8,188 bases of DNA from Taibaiella helvus_B (GTDB lineage Bacteria; Bacteroidota; Bacteroidia; Chitinophagales; Chitinophagaceae): positions 1 through 8,188 of the forward strand of contig JBEBVI010000171.1 in assembly GCA_040392805.1 (NCBI GenBank). The letters are read 5' to 3'. The position numbers and the translations under genes were made by a program. The notes beneath the pieces were generated by a model, which saw only the letters and a list, made by a program, of their open reading frames with translations, was not told the origin of the DNA and ran no database searches. Below, piece by piece: positions 5,424 to 8,188 of the stretch; position 1 is the first letter of the stretch; each line of letters opens with the position of its first letter.

Positions 5424-7358
5424 ATGTCTATGGGTTCAAAATCAACTATCTATGTTTATTTTAGCACTTTAGTTCAAAATGCTAAACAATTCTTATTAAT
5501 GCTCCTGTTATGCGGTAGTTTTTTTAGTTATGCACAAACACCTTATTATAATCAGCTACCGGAGTTTTTAAAAGCCAATAGTGTATGGGCTTGGGGATCA
5601 TACGCTGGTTTGGATTTCAATAATGGCGGACCGGCACCCATAAGGACAGCTATACAAACTTTAGAAGGCAGTGCTTCAGTGGCAGATCGGGTTACCGGCA
5701 AATTACTTTTTTACTCAAACGGAGGCCAGGTATGGAATGTAAACCACCGGATAATGCCTAATGGAGATAGCCTGTTGGGAAATGCAAAAAATGTTGGTGG
5801 TAAGGGCTATGGTAATTATTCAACACGTCAGGGTGTTTGTATTGTTCCTGTAATTGGAGATCCGGACAAATACTATTTATTTTCTTTAAGAGGAGAGTCA
5901 TCAGGTGGCTCGTTGCCGGAAGGCACTTTATTTTATAATATTGTTGATATGAAGCTGGATAATGGCCTTGGAGATATTGTTCCGGGGAAAAAGAATATCG
6001 CATTAGACCGGGACTACCTGAGTGAAAGTATAGTTACTGTTCCCGGCGATAATTGTGATATATGGTTGATTGTACATACTGCCGGTACAAATGAATTCAA
6101 ATCTTACCATATCACAAAAGATGGTATTGACACTACTCCTGTAGTGTCAAGCACAAATAAAGGCCTATACAATTATATGTTTGGAGCTATGGCCATCTCA
6201 CCTGACCGTTCAAAAATAGTTGTGACAGCGTTTACTGCACCCAGAACGGCACCACCGGCGGGAGCTTTAATAGCGCCATTTGATCCTGCTACAGGGACTA
6301 TTGCTAATGAGGGCATCATATATGGCCGCCATTATAGAATACAGGATGTTTGTTTTTCACCGGATAATTCCAAATTATACATTAGCGGAGCGGCATTTCC
6401 GGGGAGCGGAGCTGTTGCTGGCATAGGGCAATTGGATTTGGCCGTATTTGATTCTGCAGCTATTGCAAATTCCCTGGTAAGTATTTCCACAAAAGCATCA
6501 TCAACTCCATTTAAAATATACAATGACACAATATATTTTTGCACATCTAATTATGTGAGTCGGATTAATAAACCTAACCTGCCTGGCATTGCCTGTAATA
6601 TTCAGGAGCAGGCAATTACTTTTAATATATCCTCTTCCGACTCTCTCTATTTACACAGTGCATTAAATACAGACGTTGTTTTTCCATTGCCTCCAGATAC
6701 GATACATGCTTTAGCTTTAGATACTTTAGTCTGCCCAACAGAATTTACATTAAGCGCTCCGAAAGAATTTGAAGGATACGTCTGGGACGATGGAAGTACT
6801 TCATTAAACAGGAATATTACCGGGCCTGGCACTTACTGGGTACTGTACAAAGATTATTGTCATTACAGAATGGATACTTTCATCATTTCCGGTATGGACC
6901 TTACACCACCGGTAATCACTGTCAATATACGCACATTGGGGGCTGTGGCTTCTTATACTTCTTATCAGTGGATGCTTGATGGCGATATTATTCCAGGCGC
7001 TACCGATAGCACTTATACAGCTATCGAAGATGGTGAATACCAGGTGATTGTTACCAATGAAATAGGTTGTACCGACACTTCAGAGATATACCTGATCACC
7101 AATACAGGGTTGAGCGATAGGTTTACGCTTCGTGAGCAGATCTTTATTTATCCTAACCCGGCTACTCATCAATTTTATATTGATGCACCTGTTGCTGTAA
7201 ATATCAGGCTTACCGACCTTGCCGGTAAATTGGTAAAAGAGACGGTAAGTGCCAAAGTTATGACTGTTAGTGAATTGCCTAATGGCATTTATTTGCTGCA
7301 TATTTCAGATAAAAAAGGGGTGTTGCTTAAAACGGAGAAATTGGTGAAAGCAGAGTAA
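5424..7358 (+). CDS. Secreted beta-propeller/Ig-like protein with T9SS C-terminal sorting domain
   Basis: This 644-residue protein looks exported and then secreted or surface-anchored by the type IX system. A signal peptide spans about 1-37 (core FLLMLLLCGSFF, likely cleavage SYA/Q). A propeller-like domain (about 50-390) opens with WAWGSYAGLDFN. It carries TGKLLFYSNGGQVWNVNHRIMPNG (92-115), the CDIWLIVHT segment, and blade motifs AISPDRSK (about 258) and FSPDNSK (about 311). Two Ig-like or PKD-like modules follow, near 430-487 (PTEFTLSAP, YVWDDGST) and 495-560 (YQWMLDGDIIPGATDSTY). The last 75 residues form a type A sorting domain: IFIYPNPATHQF, IRLTDLAGKLV, LPNGIYLLHI and KLVKAE. The ligand or substrate is unknown, and no enzyme motif is visible. 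Starts at 5424 or 5430 are both possible; the A-rich AAAACAA upstream is typical. A strong hairpin terminator follows, and a paralogue begins 447 nt downstream. Confidence 0.9.
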   Translation: MSMGSKSTIYVYFSTLVQNAKQFLLMLLLCGSFFSYAQTPYYNQLPEFLKANSVWAWGSYAGLDFNNGGPAPIRTAIQTLEGSASVADRVTGKLLFYSNGGQVWNVNHRIMPNGDSLLGNAKNVGGKGYGNYSTRQGVCIVPVIGDPDKYYLFSLRGESSGGSLPEGTLFYNIVDMKLDNGLGDIVPGKKNIALDRDYLSESIVTVPGDNCDIWLIVHTAGTNEFKSYHITKDGIDTTPVVSSTNKGLYNYMFGAMAISPDRSKIVVTAFTAPRTAPPAGALIAPFDPATGTIANEGIIYGRHYRIQDVCFSPDNSKLYISGAAFPGSGAVAGIGQLDLAVFDSAAIANSLVSISTKASSTPFKIYNDTIYFCTSNYVSRINKPNLPGIACNIQEQAITFNISSSDSLYLHSALNTDVVFPLPPDTIHALALDTLVCPTEFTLSAPKEFEGYVWDDGSTSLNRNITGPGTYWVLYKDYCHYRMDTFIISGMDLTPPVITVNIRTLGAVASYTSYQWMLDGDIIPGATDSTYTAIEDGEYQVIVTNEIGCTDTSEIYLITNTGLSDRFTLREQIFIYPNPATHQFYIDAPVAVNIRLTDLAGKLVKETVSAKVMTVSELPNGIYLLHISDKKGVLLKTEKLVKAE

Positions 7359-7392
7359 GGTAACTGTATTATATTTATACTATAAAATAAGG

Positions 7393-7452
7393 ATTTCAAA
7401 TGGATACTCTTTAATATTATTATGAAGAGTATTCATTTGAAATGTGTTTTTT
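7393..7452 (+). terminator. Strong terminator after the secreted propeller gene
   Basis: Positions 7393-7411 and 7425-7443 form a 19-bp stem with a single G-T wobble around a 13-nt loop. It is followed after GTG by six T at 7447-7452. It begins 34 nt after the stop codon. The stem is long for an intrinsic terminator but is in the right place and orientation, so it separates this gene from its downstream paralogue. Confidence 0.75.
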
Positions 7453-7577
7453 CTCTGATTCATACTTTGATTGTGGTTTGGGAATAGCTATGCTTTTTAT
7501 CACATTACAAAATCTGAAAAAAGCTACTATGGAGTGATATGGATTTGTAGGATAGTAGACAAAATAATTTCCCTCAA

Positions 7578-7610
7578 AGATTTGACAACTTTTCAAAAGT
7601 TGTCAAATCT
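7578..7610. repeat. Perfect 33-nt palindrome (16-bp arms)
   Basis: AGATTTGACAACTTTT at 7578-7593 is followed by one C (7594) and then its exact complement at 7595-7610. As RNA or as a cruciform it would fold with a loop of about 5 nt. No T-tract follows, so it is not an ordinary intrinsic terminator, and a good terminator already lies 130 nt upstream. GTTGTCAAATCT-type palindromes recur between genes in Bacteroidota, as I remember it, so a dispersed repeat is the likeliest explanation. Confidence 0.6.
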
Positions 7611-7725
7611 AAGCCAGAAGAAGTAAAGCATGTATAAAGCATAGAATGTGACTATCACTGATGAAGTGGGGAAGTTATTCCGAAGTAATTAGGTGATAAA
7701 GAATTTAGTGTAGCGAGAGTAAGTG

Positions 7726-7733
7726 TAATTTTG
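7726..7733 (+). promoter_or_regulatory. Possible promoter of the second propeller gene
   Basis: TAATTTTG at 7726-7733 is an exact TAnnTTTG match, with a TTTA at 7704-7707 about 18 nt upstream, giving a leader of about 65 nt. A competing element, GAACTTTG at 7788-7795 with TTTG at 7762-7765, has one mismatch and would leave only about 5 nt of leader. Confidence 0.35.
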
Positions 7734-7805
7734 ATGTTTAGAAAAGATTTATCTGCAAAATTTTGGAATAACATCAATCTGTTTGTTGAACTTTGACTTA
7801 ACTCT

Positions 7806-8188
7806 ATGAAGTATTCCATATTGTCCTTCTGTTTTATTACGGCGCTACTATTAAGTAGCGTTTGTATGTCTTATAGCCAATATGGTAATGTCTGGACGTT
7901 TGGCGACTCTGCGGGTATTGACTTCAACGTGTCACCTCCCGTGTCGATACCAACAAAGATATTAACCAATGAGGGTTGTGCGTCTATATGTGATGTAGCA
8001 GGCAGGTTGTTGTTTTATACGGATGGCACTACGGTATGGGACGCCAATCATAATGTAATGCCCAATGGAGATGATCTGCCCCGCCACCCGAACAATATAA
8101 CGAATAGTACCAGCCAGGGCGCCTTAATTGTACCTATACCAGGGCATCCCTATCGTTATTATATTTTCTCGTTATCTTCTTGGGAAAG
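7806..8188 (+). CDS. Secreted beta-propeller protein, paralogue of the gene at 5424 (3' end outside window)
   Basis: An ATG at 7806 opens a frame that has no stop before the window ends, giving 127 complete codons. It begins MKYSILSFCFITALLLSS, a signal peptide with probable cleavage after SYS (residue 24). The mature part starts YGNVWTFGDSAGIDFN and continues with GRLLFYTDGTTVWDANHNVM (about 66-85) and then PNGDDL. SQGALIVPIPGHPYRYYIFS is near 104-123. Each segment lines up in order with the gene at 5424 (WAWGSYAGLDFN, GKLLFYSNGGQVWNVNHRIM, RQGVCIVPVIGDPDKYYLFS), so the two are paralogues with the same N-terminal propeller. By analogy a T9SS sorting domain would be expected beyond the window; it is not seen here. 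No Shine-Dalgarno precedes the start. Confidence 0.85.
   Translation, partial: MKYSILSFCFITALLLSSVCMSYSQYGNVWTFGDSAGIDFNVSPPVSIPTKILTNEGCASICDVAGRLLFYTDGTTVWDANHNVMPNGDDLPRHPNNITNSTSQGALIVPIPGHPYRYYIFSLSSWE

Larger units (their letters stand above)
7453..7805. other. Non-coding spacer between the two propeller paralogues
   Basis: This A+T-rich stretch of about 350 nt contains no convincing reading frame on either strand. It holds the perfect palindrome at 7578-7610 and promoter-like elements near 7726-7733 and 7788-7795. I recognise nothing else in it. Confidence 0.6.

Noticed and set aside
7359..7805. tRNA, CRISPR or small protein gene in the spacer
   Set aside because: There is no cloverleaf, no regularly spaced repeats, and no open frame with a plausible start or composition.

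Overview
The window reads as chromosomal DNA of a member of the phylum Bacteroidota. The evidence is two proteins built like type IX secretion system (T9SS) cargo, a periplasmic-TPR histidine-kinase-like protein of the Bacteroidota design, several promoter elements of the TAnnTTTG type, and start codons with little or no Shine-Dalgarno sequence. A member of the order Chitinophagales is my best guess, but the sequence alone does not settle the genus.

Left part (1-1686): a probable last codon stretch of an upstream gene is followed by a terminator-like hairpin. Next comes a plus-strand gene for a pyrimidine-dimer DNA glycosylase (endonuclease V family). A minus-strand nucleoside diphosphate kinase gene (ndk) follows, with a clear promoter and a strong terminator. 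Behind it lies about 500 nt of non-coding DNA holding a composite palindromic repeat, flanked by an 11-bp inverted repeat, and an orphan promoter-like element.

Middle part (1687-5151): three minus-strand genes encode an unrecognised 114-aa helical protein, an unrecognised acidic 280-aa protein, and a 651-aa membrane protein. The last has a signal peptide, a TPR array, one transmembrane helix and an HisKA_3 phosphoacceptor segment with its His. Its ATP-binding domain has lost the N, D and G boxes, so it looks like a pseudokinase. No response regulator lies in the window.

Right part (5152-8188): a 272-nt divergent region carries a perfect 12-bp inverted repeat just upstream of the kinase-like gene's promoter. 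It leads into a 644-aa secreted beta-propeller protein with Ig-like modules and a T9SS C-terminal sorting domain. A strong terminator, a perfect 33-nt palindrome and then a second, paralogous secreted propeller gene follow; that gene runs off the window end and has only its first 127 codons visible.

How the genes work together: ndk and the glycosylase look like independent housekeeping units. The most suggestive arrangement is the divergent pair of degenerate sensor kinase and secreted propeller proteins sharing one regulatory region. A functional link there is inference only. I see no mobile element with a transposase, no CRISPR array, and no tRNA or rRNA. I do not see a clear-cut new multi-gene system; the degenerate kinase and its context are the best candidate for a closer look.
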